Positions 8,351 to 17,917 of a stretch of DNA of 62,002 nucleotides are shown piece by piece; position 1 is the stretch's first letter; each line of letters begins with the position of its first letter. This DNA is from Flavobacteriales bacterium. Its GTDB lineage: Bacteria > Bacteroidota > Bacteroidia > CAIKAF01. Both the position numbers and the translations under genes were made by a program. The stretch spans positions 1 to 62,002 of the forward strand of contig JAKRSD010000001.1 in NCBI GenBank assembly GCA_022402535.1, read 5' to 3'. Under the pieces are notes generated by a model, which did no database searches, was not told the DNA's origin, and was given only the letters and a program-made list of their open reading frames with translations.

Positions 8351-11300
8351 ATGCTATCTGTAATGCTCTGTGTATGGGGTGTTTCGGACCTATGGTCGCA
8401 GGGCTTTGTGGAAAATTTGGGTCAGTGGGATGAGCCTTTTTACTTTAAAAGTTCTGGAAGGGCTTCGCAGGTTTTTATTGAAAAAAATGCGTTGACTTTC
8501 CATATGTGGGATGGGGAATCGTATGCCGAATTTTTGGAAGCAGCGCACGACAGAAAACCCTACACGGGCGATCCCCAATTACTGAATCATGCTTATCGGA
8601 TGCGTTTTTTAGGTGCATCTTCCGGTTCATTTGTTGAAAAATTACATCCTTCCGCGCACTATTACAATTATTATCTGGGCGATAATCCGGCATACTGGAA
8701 ATCCAACGTAAAAGAATATGAAACGGTGATAATCCGTGAATTATATCCACGGATAGATTTGAAAATCAAAAAACATGGCCAGAATATCAAGTATGATTTA
8801 ATCGTAAAACCCGGGGCCGATTTCCGGAAAATCCGCTGGGCGTATGAAGGCATATCATCCCTTAAACTCAACCAAAATCAGTTGGAACTGGAAACGTCGT
8901 TAGGCAAGGTACTCGAGCTGAAACCTTATGCCTATCAGGAAGGTGAGGAAGGAAAAAAAGAAATTCCCTGCAGTTATGTACTCAAAAAGGGGGAAGTGGG
9001 TTTTGAATTTCCTGAGGGATTTGACAAAAACAAGGAATTGGTAATCGATCCGGTGTTGATTTTTTCCACATTTACGGGCGCCACATCTGATAATTGGGGA
9101 TTTACGGCCACGTATGATAACGATGGAAACGGCTATGCCGGCGGAATTGTATTCGGAATGGGATATCCGCTCTCTGTAGGTGCTTTTCAGACGGCTTTTG
9201 GAGGCGGTAATCTGGATATGACCATCAGTAAATTCAGTGCGAATGGTTCCGCATTGTTATTCTCCACTTTTTTGGGCGGAAACGGACCAGATATGCCTCA
9301 TTCTATGGTGATTAATTCACAGAATGAACTGGTGGTGATGGGTCATTCGGGTTCAACCAACTTTCCCGTATCAGCCGGCACGTACGATAATACGTTCAAT
9401 GGCGGGAACAACATTAGTTTTTGGACGGGACTGGCGAATTATCCGAACGGTACGGATATCGTGGTGGCTAAGTTAAATCCCACGGGAACGGCTCTTTTGG
9501 GGAGCACTTACGTTGGTGGCTCTGGTAATGATGGACTGAACTTAGGGAATGATTTAAAATTCAATTACAGCGACGAATTCCGTGGAGAAGTGATTGTGGA
9601 CGATCAGGATAATATTTTGGTGGTCAGTTCAACGCAAAGTGTCAATTTTCCTACGGTATTGCCTTTTCAGCCTGCTTTTGCAGGCGGAAGCACGGATGCC
9701 TGTATATTCAAGTTGAATCCGACGTTAACCACCATGATGTTCAGCAGTTACTTTGGAGGAATTGATGATGATTCGGGATATGGGATTCAGATTAATTCAT
9801 CCGGACAGGCTTACTTTTGCGGAGGAACCAAAAGCTCTAATCTACCTGTAACTCCCGGCGTGGTTAAACCCAATTATGGCGGTTTGGTGGACGGTTTTTT
9901 GGTAAGGCTGAATCAGGTGGGAAATACTATAGCCGCCTGTACTTACATTGGTACGCCTAACTATAATCAAACCTATTTTGTACAAATTGATGAATTGGAT
10001 AATGTGTATGTAACCGGCCAGAGTATTGGCGGATACCCCATACAGGCAGGGCCTTCCGGCTCAGTGTATTCAGTTCCCAATACGGGGCAGTTTATTCACA
10101 AAATGAATCCTGCGCTTACCACCACCATTATGTCCACATCGTTTGGGGCCAATATCGGCGCCACGTTTAATCTGGTTCCTTCGGCCTTTCTGGTAGATGT
10201 GTGTAATTATATTTATATAGCCGGCTGGGGTGGCACGGTAAATACTTCGGGCGGAAATACTCAGGGTTTGCCCGTTACCCCGAATGCATACCAGATGAAC
10301 ACCAATGGCAGCGATTTCTATCTGATTGTTTTCCGCGAAAATGCTGAAGGCATTCACTATGCCACCTTTTTTGGAGGTGTGCCCGCCGAACATGTGGACG
10401 GTGGTACCAGCCGCTTTGATAAAGACGGTATCGTGTATCAGGCTATTTGTGCCGGCTGCGGAGGAAATAGTCTGGTGCCTACCACACCCGGTGTATACAG
10501 TAATACAAACAATTCTACCAATTGTAATCTGGCGCTCATCAAATTCGATGTTTCGGATTATACAGCCATTATCGCGCCCGATGTGCCCCCACAGGTTTGC
10601 GTGAATACCAATGTTACATTTACCAATCAAAGTACGGGTGGAACCCAGTTTTTATGGCTGTTTGGCGATGGCAATTCGGCAACCACGTATAATGCGCAGC
10701 ATACGTACACCACTCCCGGAGATTACACCGTAATGCTAATAGCCACACAGGAAGCAGCCTGTATTCCATCCGATACCGCCTTTGCCGAAATTACGATTGT
10801 ACCTCCACCGGAAGTAACCGTTCAGCCGGTAAATATCATCTGTCCCGGCGATTCCGTCGAACTTACCGCTTCGGGCGGAAATTCATATCAATGGTTAAGT
10901 TCCCCCGGTTTACCCGCTAATCAGGCTAATCTATCCAATCCAACCGTTACGCCTATGACCACCACAACCTACACGGTGATTGCTTTTGGTCAGTGTGGAT
11001 CGGATACGACTCAAATTACCGTTCCGGTGGTAGATTTCAGTATTCAGGCGAGTCCCGATGATACCATTTGCGTGGGCGCCGATATTCAATTGTGGGCTTC
11101 CGGAGGAACAGGTTATCAGTGGTCGCCAGCCACGGGATTAAGTAATCCGAATGTAGCCAACCCTTTGGCAAGTCCCGATCAAACTACAAACTACGTGGTT
11201 ACTGTTACCAGCCCGGAAGGATGTGTGTTGATGGATACCGTCCGCATTCAGGTGGATGTGTTTCCTGTTACTAATGCCGGCCCCGATGTATTGATTTGTC

Positions 11301-12214
11301 TGGGTCAATCTATTCAGTTGCAAGCCACAGGTGGTACTTTCTTCACGTGGAGTCCGCCTACGGGGCTTAGTAATCCCAATATTTCCAATCCGGTGGCGTC
11401 GCCCGTCGTGAATACCCAATATGTGGTGGTGGGTTCCAACAGCTGTGGTTTTAGTTCCGATACCCTTGTGGTGAATGTACAGCAGGTATTCCCTGTTGCC
11501 GGTCCCGATACGGTAATCTGCCCGGGTACTCAGGTTCAATTGTATGCCTATGGCGGAGAAACCTATCGTTGGAGTCCTTCTGCCTATTTGAATAATGCCA
11601 ATGTTCAATTTCCGGTTGCCAGGCCTCTGAGTAACATCACTTACACGGTAGAAGTTACTGATTCCATCGGCTGCGTGGCATACGATACGGTTCAGGTATA
11701 TATTTATCCTTATCAATATCCGTCTGCGGGACCTGATTTGTTGATTGAATTCGGCCAAAGCGAAACCCTTACCGCATCGGGAGGTAATGGCAATTACACA
11801 TGGAGTCCCCCTGATTTTTTATCCTGCACCACCTGTCCTAATCCTACGGTTACACCCACCCAAACTACCGGTTATACACTTACGCTGACCGATGATAACG
11901 GATGTAGCTTTTATGATACGGTTACCGTTTTTGTGACGGGAGACTTATGGGTTCCCAATGTATTTACACCCGGCGACGTAAATGGTCTCAATGACTTGTT
12001 TTTCAGTTTAGGCCGGGATATTGAATCGGTAGAAATGATGATTTTTAACCGTTGGGGCGAATTGTTGTTTTCTACTCAGGATAAACATGATGGATGGGAT
12101 GGAACATACAAAGGGAAACTCTGTCCTTTGGGGGTTTATGTGTGGAAAATCCGATACCGGGAAACATCGGGTAGGGAAGGGAATTTAATAGGACATGTTA
12201 CCTTATTACGATAA
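8351..12214 (+). CDS. large T9SS type B (gliding-associated C-terminal) protein with SBBP-like, PKD and Ig-like repeats
   Basis: From the ATG at 8351 it encodes 1287 residues; an upstream TTG at 8285 would place extra sequence before the signal peptide (LSVMLCVWGVSDLWSQ). Then come an N-terminal domain of the DUF7948 type (ENLGQWDEPFYF onward) and a long beta-propeller-like region of SBBP-type repeats such as TFLGG and YVGGSGNDG. A PKD domain follows (FTNQSTGGTQFLWLFGDGN). Four related modules of about 90 residues carry the phrase SP.TGLSNPN. A CHU_C-type sorting domain (PNVFTPGDVNGLNDLF, FNRWGELLF, DGWDGTYKG) ends it. Such proteins are exported by T9SS and stay on the surface; ligand unknown. 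TACATTTA at 8291-8298 is a near-consensus -7 box. Confidence 0.88.
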   Translation: MLSVMLCVWGVSDLWSQGFVENLGQWDEPFYFKSSGRASQVFIEKNALTFHMWDGESYAEFLEAAHDRKPYTGDPQLLNHAYRMRFLGASSGSFVEKLHPSAHYYNYYLGDNPAYWKSNVKEYETVIIRELYPRIDLKIKKHGQNIKYDLIVKPGADFRKIRWAYEGISSLKLNQNQLELETSLGKVLELKPYAYQEGEEGKKEIPCSYVLKKGEVGFEFPEGFDKNKELVIDPVLIFSTFTGATSDNWGFTATYDNDGNGYAGGIVFGMGYPLSVGAFQTAFGGGNLDMTISKFSANGSALLFSTFLGGNGPDMPHSMVINSQNELVVMGHSGSTNFPVSAGTYDNTFNGGNNISFWTGLANYPNGTDIVVAKLNPTGTALLGSTYVGGSGNDGLNLGNDLKFNYSDEFRGEVIVDDQDNILVVSSTQSVNFPTVLPFQPAFAGGSTDACIFKLNPTLTTMMFSSYFGGIDDDSGYGIQINSSGQAYFCGGTKSSNLPVTPGVVKPNYGGLVDGFLVRLNQVGNTIAACTYIGTPNYNQTYFVQIDELDNVYVTGQSIGGYPIQAGPSGSVYSVPNTGQFIHKMNPALTTTIMSTSFGANIGATFNLVPSAFLVDVCNYIYIAGWGGTVNTSGGNTQGLPVTPNAYQMNTNGSDFYLIVFRENAEGIHYATFFGGVPAEHVDGGTSRFDKDGIVYQAICAGCGGNSLVPTTPGVYSNTNNSTNCNLALIKFDVSDYTAIIAPDVPPQVCVNTNVTFTNQSTGGTQFLWLFGDGNSATTYNAQHTYTTPGDYTVMLIATQEAACIPSDTAFAEITIVPPPEVTVQPVNIICPGDSVELTASGGNSYQWLSSPGLPANQANLSNPTVTPMTTTTYTVIAFGQCGSDTTQITVPVVDFSIQASPDDTICVGADIQLWASGGTGYQWSPATGLSNPNVANPLASPDQTTNYVVTVTSPEGCVLMDTVRIQVDVFPVTNAGPDVLICLGQSIQLQATGGTFFTWSPPTGLSNPNISNPVASPVVNTQYVVVGSNSCGFSSDTLVVNVQQVFPVAGPDTVICPGTQVQLYAYGGETYRWSPSAYLNNANVQFPVARPLSNITYTVEVTDSIGCVAYDTVQVYIYPYQYPSAGPDLLIEFGQSETLTASGGNGNYTWSPPDFLSCTTCPNPTVTPTQTTGYTLTLTDDNGCSFYDTVTVFVTGDLWVPNVFTPGDVNGLNDLFFSLGRDIESVEMMIFNRWGELLFSTQDKHDGWDGTYKGKLCPLGVYVWKIRYRETSGREGNLIGHVTLLR

Positions 12215-12252
12215 CCTAAAAAGCGGTAAAGCAAAAAACCGTAAACTTGTGC

Positions 12253-13761
12253 ATGGCGGTATATGATGCAGTGATTGTCGGAAGCGGTTTGGGCGGATTA
12301 GCCACAGCACTTATTCTTGCTAAAGAAGGAATGCGGGTAATTGTACTCGAAAAGAATCGGCAACCGGGTGGAGCACTGCAAATTTTCTCCCGCGATAAAG
12401 CGATTATCGATACCGGAGTTCACTATTTAGGAAGCCTTGGCAAAGGCGAGGTCCTCGAACGTTATTTTTCATACTTCAATATTTATGACAAGCTGAAACT
12501 CGAAAAACTTGATGATTCGGGTTTCGACAGGGTATTGCTGCCTTCGGGAGAGTATCCGTATGCACAGGGTTTTCATCAATATGCCGAAACGCTTTCCACT
12601 TATTTTCCGAAAGAAAAAGATGGCCTGAAGAAGTATGTGCATGCCCTGGAGGAAGTTATCGGACATTTTCCGGTGTACAGGGTTGAACCGGGTTTGGTGA
12701 ATCCTGTGGAAAATAAATGGATGCAGGTTACGGCCAAAGATTGGATTGCCGGTTTTGTGAACGATCCGATACTCAGGCAGGTATTGGCAGGAACGCATAT
12801 GCTCTATGAAGGTAATCCGGAATCTACACCGGCTTATGTGCACGCCATGACGGTCGCATCCTACATTAAAAGTGCTTGGCGCATGGTGGATGGAGGCGGT
12901 CAGTTGGCCAAATATCTGGTGGATGAAATCAAAAAACACGGCGGCGAATTCAGGAATTATACTGAAGTAGCCGGCCTCAGGGGAAAAAATGGTGAAATTA
13001 CAACTGCCATCACCCGGCAGGGAGAAGAATTTGAAGGGAAAAAATTTATCTTCAATATTCATCCTTTTCTCATGTTGGATATGTTTCCGGAGGGTATGGT
13101 TCGCAAAGGCTATGCATCCCGAATTAAAACGCTTCCTAATTCCTTGGGCACTTTTACGGCACATTGTATCATGAAACCCGGACAGTTTGCATACCGCAGG
13201 CATAATGTATACGGATTCACACAACCCGATGTGTGGAATGCTTCGCAATACACCACAAATGATTGGCCCCGTTCTTTTGCTGCTTTTTTTTCGCGCAGGG
13301 CCGATTCGTCGTTTACGGAGTGTGCCAATCTGATGACGCTGATGCGCTTTGAAGAAGTGGAACCTTGGTCAAAATCGTTCAGAACTTATCCGCATTTTTC
13401 CGATTCCAGAGGAGAGGATTATGAAGAATGGAAAGCCCAAAAAATTGAAAAAATTCTCAATCTGGCCAATGAATGTATGCCCGGTTTTAAAGATTCCGTG
13501 CAGTCGGTGTATGCTTCCACGCCCTTGAGTTACCGCGATTATATCGGTTCGCCGGAAGGCAGTATGTACGGTATCCGCAAAGATGCCCGCTCACCGTATG
13601 CATCCGTTTTTTCGCCACGCACCAAAATTTCTAATGTGTTTATGACCGGCCAAAACCTCAATTTGCATGGCATAGTGGGGGTAACTATTTCTTCGGTGAT
13701 TACGGCAGGCGAAATATTGGGTAATGAATACCTGCTTAATAAAATCCGCAGCTCAGGGTGA
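12253..13761 (+). CDS. FAD-dependent oxidoreductase, phytoene desaturase/carotenoid isomerase (CrtISO/retinol saturase)-like
   Basis: 502 residues starting at ATG 12253; an upstream TTG overlaps the probable -7 box TAAACTTG (12242-12249) and is unlikely. The N-terminal dinucleotide-binding fold is clear (DAVIVGSGLGGLATA, then VIVLEKNRQPGGAL). The C-terminal FAD contact is VFMTGQNLNLHGIVGVTIS. This arrangement is typical of the CrtI/CrtISO/retinol saturase group, which desaturate or isomerise polyenes. No other carotenoid genes are in the window, so the substrate is open; a lipid or polyene-pigment role is inference. Confidence 0.8.
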   Translation: MAVYDAVIVGSGLGGLATALILAKEGMRVIVLEKNRQPGGALQIFSRDKAIIDTGVHYLGSLGKGEVLERYFSYFNIYDKLKLEKLDDSGFDRVLLPSGEYPYAQGFHQYAETLSTYFPKEKDGLKKYVHALEEVIGHFPVYRVEPGLVNPVENKWMQVTAKDWIAGFVNDPILRQVLAGTHMLYEGNPESTPAYVHAMTVASYIKSAWRMVDGGGQLAKYLVDEIKKHGGEFRNYTEVAGLRGKNGEITTAITRQGEEFEGKKFIFNIHPFLMLDMFPEGMVRKGYASRIKTLPNSLGTFTAHCIMKPGQFAYRRHNVYGFTQPDVWNASQYTTNDWPRSFAAFFSRRADSSFTECANLMTLMRFEEVEPWSKSFRTYPHFSDSRGEDYEEWKAQKIEKILNLANECMPGFKDSVQSVYASTPLSYRDYIGSPEGSMYGIRKDARSPYASVFSPRTKISNVFMTGQNLNLHGIVGVTISSVITAGEILGNEYLLNKIRSSG

Positions 13762-13762
13762 T

Positions 13763-14395
13763 TTATTTTTTCTGTAGATAATCCAGATACGTATTCCGTG
13801 AAATAAAACGGGCTCCCATACTCTCCAAATGCGAAGTATAAACCTGGCAGTCGATGATTTGATATTGGGAGTGTTGACAAAGCCATACCAAGGCACTTTT
13901 AGACGCATCCGAAACTTTACTGAACATACTTTCGCCACAAAATACCTGACCGCAATCCACGCCGTAGAGTCCGCCGGACAATTTTCCTTTTACAAATACT
14001 TCCACGCTGTGGGCCATACCCAAATGATGCAGCCGGATGTAGGCTCTTCGCATTTCGGGGGTAATCCAGGTGCCTGTCTGATCTTTGCGCGAAATGTTTT
14101 TACAGGCTGATATTACTTCTTCAAAACAGGAATTCATTTTAATTTCCACATCCTCCCGCTTTAAAAATTTCTTTACGCTGCGCGAAATGTTCACATCTTC
14201 AGGAAACAGCACAAAACGCTCGTGGGGCGAATACCACAAAATCGGTTCTCCTTCCGAATACCAGGGAAATATACCGTTTTGATAGGCCAATTTCAGTCGC
14301 TCAGGCTGTAAATCTCCGCCAACAGCGAGCAGTCCGTCTTCTTCGGCCAGTGCCGGATCCGGAAATACTAACTCTTTATTCAGCCTGAAAATCAT
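13763..14395 (-). CDS. aat: leucyl/phenylalanyl-tRNA--protein transferase
   Basis: A 210-residue enzyme that transfers Leu or Phe from tRNA to N-terminal Lys/Arg of proteins, marking them for ClpS/ClpAP degradation (N-end rule). Family signatures are near the N terminus (GLLAVGGDLQPERL, YQNGIFPWYSEGEPILWYSP) and centre (GTWITPEMRRAY, SVEVF, GGLYGV, GESMFS). The normal length is about 210-240. It is convergent with the oxidoreductase gene, ending one base from it. GACTTTTG just upstream on the minus strand is a 7/8 match to the -7 box. Confidence 0.93.
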   Translation of the reverse strand: MIFRLNKELVFPDPALAEEDGLLAVGGDLQPERLKLAYQNGIFPWYSEGEPILWYSPHERFVLFPEDVNISRSVKKFLKREDVEIKMNSCFEEVISACKNISRKDQTGTWITPEMRRAYIRLHHLGMAHSVEVFVKGKLSGGLYGVDCGQVFCGESMFSKVSDASKSALVWLCQHSQYQIIDCQVYTSHLESMGARFISRNTYLDYLQKK

Positions 14396-14440
14396 TCAGC
14401 AAAAGTCGTAATACCATTTGTGAAAACACATTCTCTGTTT

Positions 14441-14448
14441 TACATTTG
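14441..14448 (+). promoter_or_regulatory. -7 promoter box immediately before the DUF5686 gene
   Basis: TACATTTG matches TAnnTTTG exactly and ends five bases before the ATG at 14454. Transcription would start at or next to the A of the start codon, implying a leaderless mRNA. Confidence 0.55.
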
Positions 14449-14453
14449 AACGC

Positions 14454-16925
14454 ATGAGCCGCCTTCTTTTTTTTCTTCTGACCTTCATGGCGGTATTATT
14501 TTTCAATAAAAAAATAGCTGGGCAAACTCCTGTGGTGGGTAAGGTTACAGAACTTTCTACCGGAATCCCGATTCCTTTTGCTAACGTCATTAAAAAAGGT
14601 TCCCTGCAGGGAACCGTAACCGATACCTCGGGTGTTTTTATATTGAAAGGAAAATTCAATGAATCGGATAGCCTGCGAATTTCGGCTGTAGGGTATATCT
14701 CCCAAACGGTGGCTTTTTCTAAAGACACACTTCGTGTTTTTCTTCAGTGGGATACCAAACAAATCGGCTCGGTGGAAATTAAAGCGGGCGAAAATCCGGC
14801 TATTCTGCTTCTGCGAAAAGTGTTGGCACGTAAACCCCAAAATAATCCCGAATATAGAGACTACTACCGCTGTGATTCCTACAGCAAAGTGCAGATTGAT
14901 TTTTTGAATATGCCCAAAACGCCTCCTCCAAAAGGGCTGCTTAAAGATTTTTCGTTCATGTGGAACAACATTGATACCACAGATTCGAACCGCACCCGGC
15001 TTCCCGTATTTTTTAGTGAAACGGCCGCTGATTATTATTTTCGGAAAAATCCCCGTTCCGAAAAGGAATATGTAACGGGTTCCAAAGCCTCTGGATTTCA
15101 AAATCCTGATGTGAGCCGCATGGTTACGGATGCCGATAACAAAGTGAATTTTTATGAGGAATACCTTTACATCTTCAATAAAAACTTTCCTTCGCCGCTC
15201 AACGATAATTTTAAAGTAACCTACCGCTACTATCTGGACGACAGCTTTTATGTGGATGGCGTGCAACATTATCTCATTAATTTTTTACCGAAAAATCCCG
15301 CTGATCCTGCTTTTTCGGGATATATGATTATTCAGGGTGAAGATTATGCCGTAGTGGAAACCCACCTGTTATATACTGCCGAGGGCAATGTCAATTTTAT
15401 CCGCTCTTTGGATATTAAACTGCATTATGCACGAACACCCGAAGGCATCTGGTTTCAGGACCGGCAGGTTTTTCGGGCAGATTTATCGCTGTTGGAGCGC
15501 AACAAAGAAATTCCCGGCGTGCTCATTACCAAAACTGGAATTTATACACATCCGCAGTTTACGCCTCCTGCCGATTTACGGATTTTCAGAGGTGAAAACA
15601 AACTCGAAATGCCCGAAGAAGCCCTAGAACGAAAGGATGATTTTTGGGAATCTAAACGCCCGGAGGAACTGGAAAAAAAAGAAGCCGGCATTTATCAGTC
15701 GGTAGATTCCCTGCGGAAAAATTCAAAATTCAGAATACTGAAAGGCGTGGTGGGAGCCATAGGTGGAGGATATATCCGTGCCGGGAAAATAGATGTGGGC
15801 GATGTGCAGACTTTTTTCAGCTGGAATCAGGTGGAAGGTCCGAGAGTGAAACTGGGTTTCCGTACCAACCGTTTTTTAACCAAAAAGTTTTTGTCCAAAT
15901 ATTGGGCAGCTTATGGCTTCCGCGACAGAATGTTCAAAGGCGGGTTTGAAGCTTCGTATTATCCCATGGGTATTTTTGGGCGCAGGCATCATGTGGGAGT
16001 GAAAGCCATGTCGGATATGCAGCAGATCGGTATGAGTGATAATGCCATGCCGCTCGATAACGTATTTACCAGCATCAGCCGCACTTCTCCGCTTACACGA
16101 CTCACTCTCGTACGCGAAGGAATCATACATTACGAACACGATTGGTTCGATGGGTTTGTAACCCGTTTATCGGCCATATACAGGCAGGTCATTCCCCGTG
16201 GAGGATTTGTCTTCACGGAAATTCATAGTGACGGAACCACGAACAACCTGCGCGAAATCACTAATACCGAACTGAAGTTTAATACCCGTTTTGCCTACAA
16301 AGACCGTCGTCTTTCAGCTACGTTTACCCGCCGTGTTTTCGTAAATAAATATCCCGTTATTTCGTTTGAAGCGGCCAAAGGATTTAAGGGTGTTTTTGGT
16401 AGCGATTATAATTACTGGCGTGTGAAACTGAGCGTTTCTCACCGCCAGAAAATGGGCAAACTTGGGTATATGGATTATATGCTGGAAGGTGGAAAAATTT
16501 GGGGTAATCTGCCTTATCACCTGTTAGAGGTGCACAACGGAAACCAAACTTTTATCAACGACGATGCAGCGTTCAACACCATGCGTTTTTTTGAGTTTGT
16601 AAGTGACCGGTATGTGAGTCTGCATGTAGAAAACCATTTTGAAGGATTTTTCTTTAACCGCATTCCGCTTTTCAAAAAGCTGAAGTGGCGGGAGTTTCTG
16701 GTAAACAAAGTGCTGGTGGGCGGATTGAGCACTCAGAACCGCAACGGGCCTTTGGTATATCCTGGTGGATTAAGTGCCCTACGCCAGCCCTTTTGGGAAA
16801 CAGGATTTGGTATTGAAAATATATTTAAGGTAATCCGTGTGGATTTTTTATGGCGTGTGGGCCCGATTGATACGCCGGGAGTAAGACGTTTTCACATAAA
16901 ACCGAGTCTGTACTTCAGATTTTAG
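14454..16925 (+). CDS. DUF5686/carboxypeptidase-regulatory-like outer membrane protein
   Basis: 823 residues. A signal peptide (LLFFLLTFMAVLFFNKKIAGQ) is followed by a CarboxypepD_reg-like domain (VVGKVTELSTGIPIPFANV, GTVTDTSGVF) at about residues 25-110. A long DUF5686 region ending in amphipathic beta strands and a terminal aromatic residue (SLYFRF) suggests an outer membrane barrel. This family is widespread in Bacteroidota and has no firmly assigned function; a role in surface assembly or transport is only inferred. The gene stands alone, with aat divergent upstream and a repeat element downstream. Confidence 0.85.
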   Translation: MSRLLFFLLTFMAVLFFNKKIAGQTPVVGKVTELSTGIPIPFANVIKKGSLQGTVTDTSGVFILKGKFNESDSLRISAVGYISQTVAFSKDTLRVFLQWDTKQIGSVEIKAGENPAILLLRKVLARKPQNNPEYRDYYRCDSYSKVQIDFLNMPKTPPPKGLLKDFSFMWNNIDTTDSNRTRLPVFFSETAADYYFRKNPRSEKEYVTGSKASGFQNPDVSRMVTDADNKVNFYEEYLYIFNKNFPSPLNDNFKVTYRYYLDDSFYVDGVQHYLINFLPKNPADPAFSGYMIIQGEDYAVVETHLLYTAEGNVNFIRSLDIKLHYARTPEGIWFQDRQVFRADLSLLERNKEIPGVLITKTGIYTHPQFTPPADLRIFRGENKLEMPEEALERKDDFWESKRPEELEKKEAGIYQSVDSLRKNSKFRILKGVVGAIGGGYIRAGKIDVGDVQTFFSWNQVEGPRVKLGFRTNRFLTKKFLSKYWAAYGFRDRMFKGGFEASYYPMGIFGRRHHVGVKAMSDMQQIGMSDNAMPLDNVFTSISRTSPLTRLTLVREGIIHYEHDWFDGFVTRLSAIYRQVIPRGGFVFTEIHSDGTTNNLREITNTELKFNTRFAYKDRRLSATFTRRVFVNKYPVISFEAAKGFKGVFGSDYNYWRVKLSVSHRQKMGKLGYMDYMLEGGKIWGNLPYHLLEVHNGNQTFINDDAAFNTMRFFEFVSDRYVSLHVENHFEGFFFNRIPLFKKLKWREFLVNKVLVGGLSTQNRNGPLVYPGGLSALRQPFWETGFGIENIFKVIRVDFLWRVGPIDTPGVRRFHIKPSLYFRF

Positions 16926-16960
16926 GGTGAAAGCTGGAATTTTTTACAAGGAAAGCGGGT

Positions 16961-17056
16961 ATTACGCCCTTACAGGGCTGAGCTTGTAGTGTGTTTTCCT
17001 TATCCATCGCCGGCTGGACTTCATCCTGCCTTGGTACATTACGCCATTTCAGGGCT
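16961..17056. repeat. REP-like palindromic repeat element
   Basis: Two 19-base direct repeats, ATTACGCCCTTACAGGGCT (16961-16979) and ATTACGCCATTTCAGGGCT (17038-17056), agree at 17 of 19 positions. The first contains the inverted repeat GCCCT/AGGGC. Between them lies an imperfect hairpin, GCCGGCTGGA against TCCTGCC (about 17009-17031). The layout matches the intergenic palindromic elements known in Bacteroidota genomes, recalled from general knowledge. It fills the only long gap between the DUF5686 gene and ppa. Confidence 0.65.
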
Positions 17057-17104
17057 ATGCATCGAAAGAAGTATTTTTTTAGTAATAAAGCTCTTATAGA
17101 ACTT

Positions 17105-17647
17105 TTATTTCTTTTCTGAATGTGCGTAATTCTCCACACACTCGTGAAACACTTTGATGGCGGCAGTGGCATCACCGAATTCTTCAATCAGTACCGTTTT
17201 GTTTTCCAGGGTTTTGTAATCCTGAAAAAATCGTTTGATTTCAACCATCGTGTGGGGTGGTAAATCGGCAATTTCAGAAATAAAGTTGACCGAAATGTCG
17301 TTTTCGGCCACGGCTATGATTTTGCGGTCGGTTTCGCCCGAGTCGATCATGTGCATATACCCGATAATACGGGCTTGCATCAGGCAGAGCGGTTCCACTT
17401 TTTCGGAGCAGATTACCAAAATATCCAGCGGGTCTCCGTCGCCATCCAAAGTTTGCGGTATAAACCCATAATTGGCAGGATACATAACCGAGGAATAAAG
17501 CACACGGTCCATTTTCAACAGCCCGGTTTCTTTATCCAGTTCATATTTAACCTTGCTGCCTTTGGGAATTTCAATCAGGCATTTCACCACGTTATTTTTT
17601 TCGGTGTGTGGCTTTATGTTATGCCAGGGATTGAAAGGGTTTATCAT
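17105..17647 (-). CDS. ppa: inorganic pyrophosphatase (family I)
   Basis: Hydrolyses pyrophosphate to two phosphates in the cytosol. The 180-residue protein has the metal-binding signature DGDGDPLDILV, the substrate contacts EIPKGSKVKYELD and MYPANYGFIPQT, and the usual length for a bacterial hexameric enzyme. It is the last gene of the minus-strand oxidase-accessory run, 13 bases after the small CxxC protein gene, so it is probably cotranscribed with it. Confidence 0.95.
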   Translation of the reverse strand: MINPFNPWHNIKPHTEKNNVVKCLIEIPKGSKVKYELDKETGLLKMDRVLYSSVMYPANYGFIPQTLDGDGDPLDILVICSEKVEPLCLMQARIIGYMHMIDSGETDRKIIAVAENDISVNFISEIADLPPHTMVEIKRFFQDYKTLENKTVLIEEFGDATAAIKVFHECVENYAHSEKK

Positions 17648-17660
17648 AAAATGAATCGTA

Positions 17661-17897
17661 TTACTCTTTTCCTTGCGCTCTTCTTTCGCGGCGGTGTTTA
17701 ATGATAAAATACAACGTACCCGCCAGAATAATGTAAGGAATGACCATCAGATACAAAATCCCGCTGTTAAAACCTTCAGCAGCCTCTTTATCGTCTTCAA
17801 TGGCCGAACGGCACATCACGCATTGCGCCAAGGTGTATTGGGCAAAGCTGAAAATCATCGTCAGGCTCAATACAATTTTTAAGAATCCTTTTTTCAT
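17661..17897 (-). CDS. small secreted/membrane CxxC protein of the oxidase cluster
   Basis: From the ATG at 17897 (MKKGFLKIV) it has 78 residues; an ATG at 17921 would add eight and overlap the DUF420 gene. A signal peptide ends at AQYTLAQ, directly before CVMCRS, so two Cys in CxxC spacing sit at the mature N terminus. A transmembrane helix (ILYLMVIPYIILAGTLYFII) and a basic tail (KHRRERRAQ) follow. Its position beside Sco1 and DUF420 genes suggests a periplasm-facing role in copper or oxidase assembly. That is inference. Confidence 0.7.
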   Translation of the reverse strand: MKKGFLKIVLSLTMIFSFAQYTLAQCVMCRSAIEDDKEAAEGFNSGILYLMVIPYIILAGTLYFIIKHRRERRAQGKE

Positions 17898-17917
17898 GAT
17901 GTATAATGCATTTGAAA

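Noticed and set aside
12469-13248. 259-residue open frame antisense to the FAD oxidoreductase
   Set aside because: Shadow of a well-supported gene, without signal or motif.
14496-15269. 257-residue open frame antisense to the DUF5686 gene
   Set aside because: Shadow frame; the plus-strand gene has a signal peptide and family domains over the same bases.
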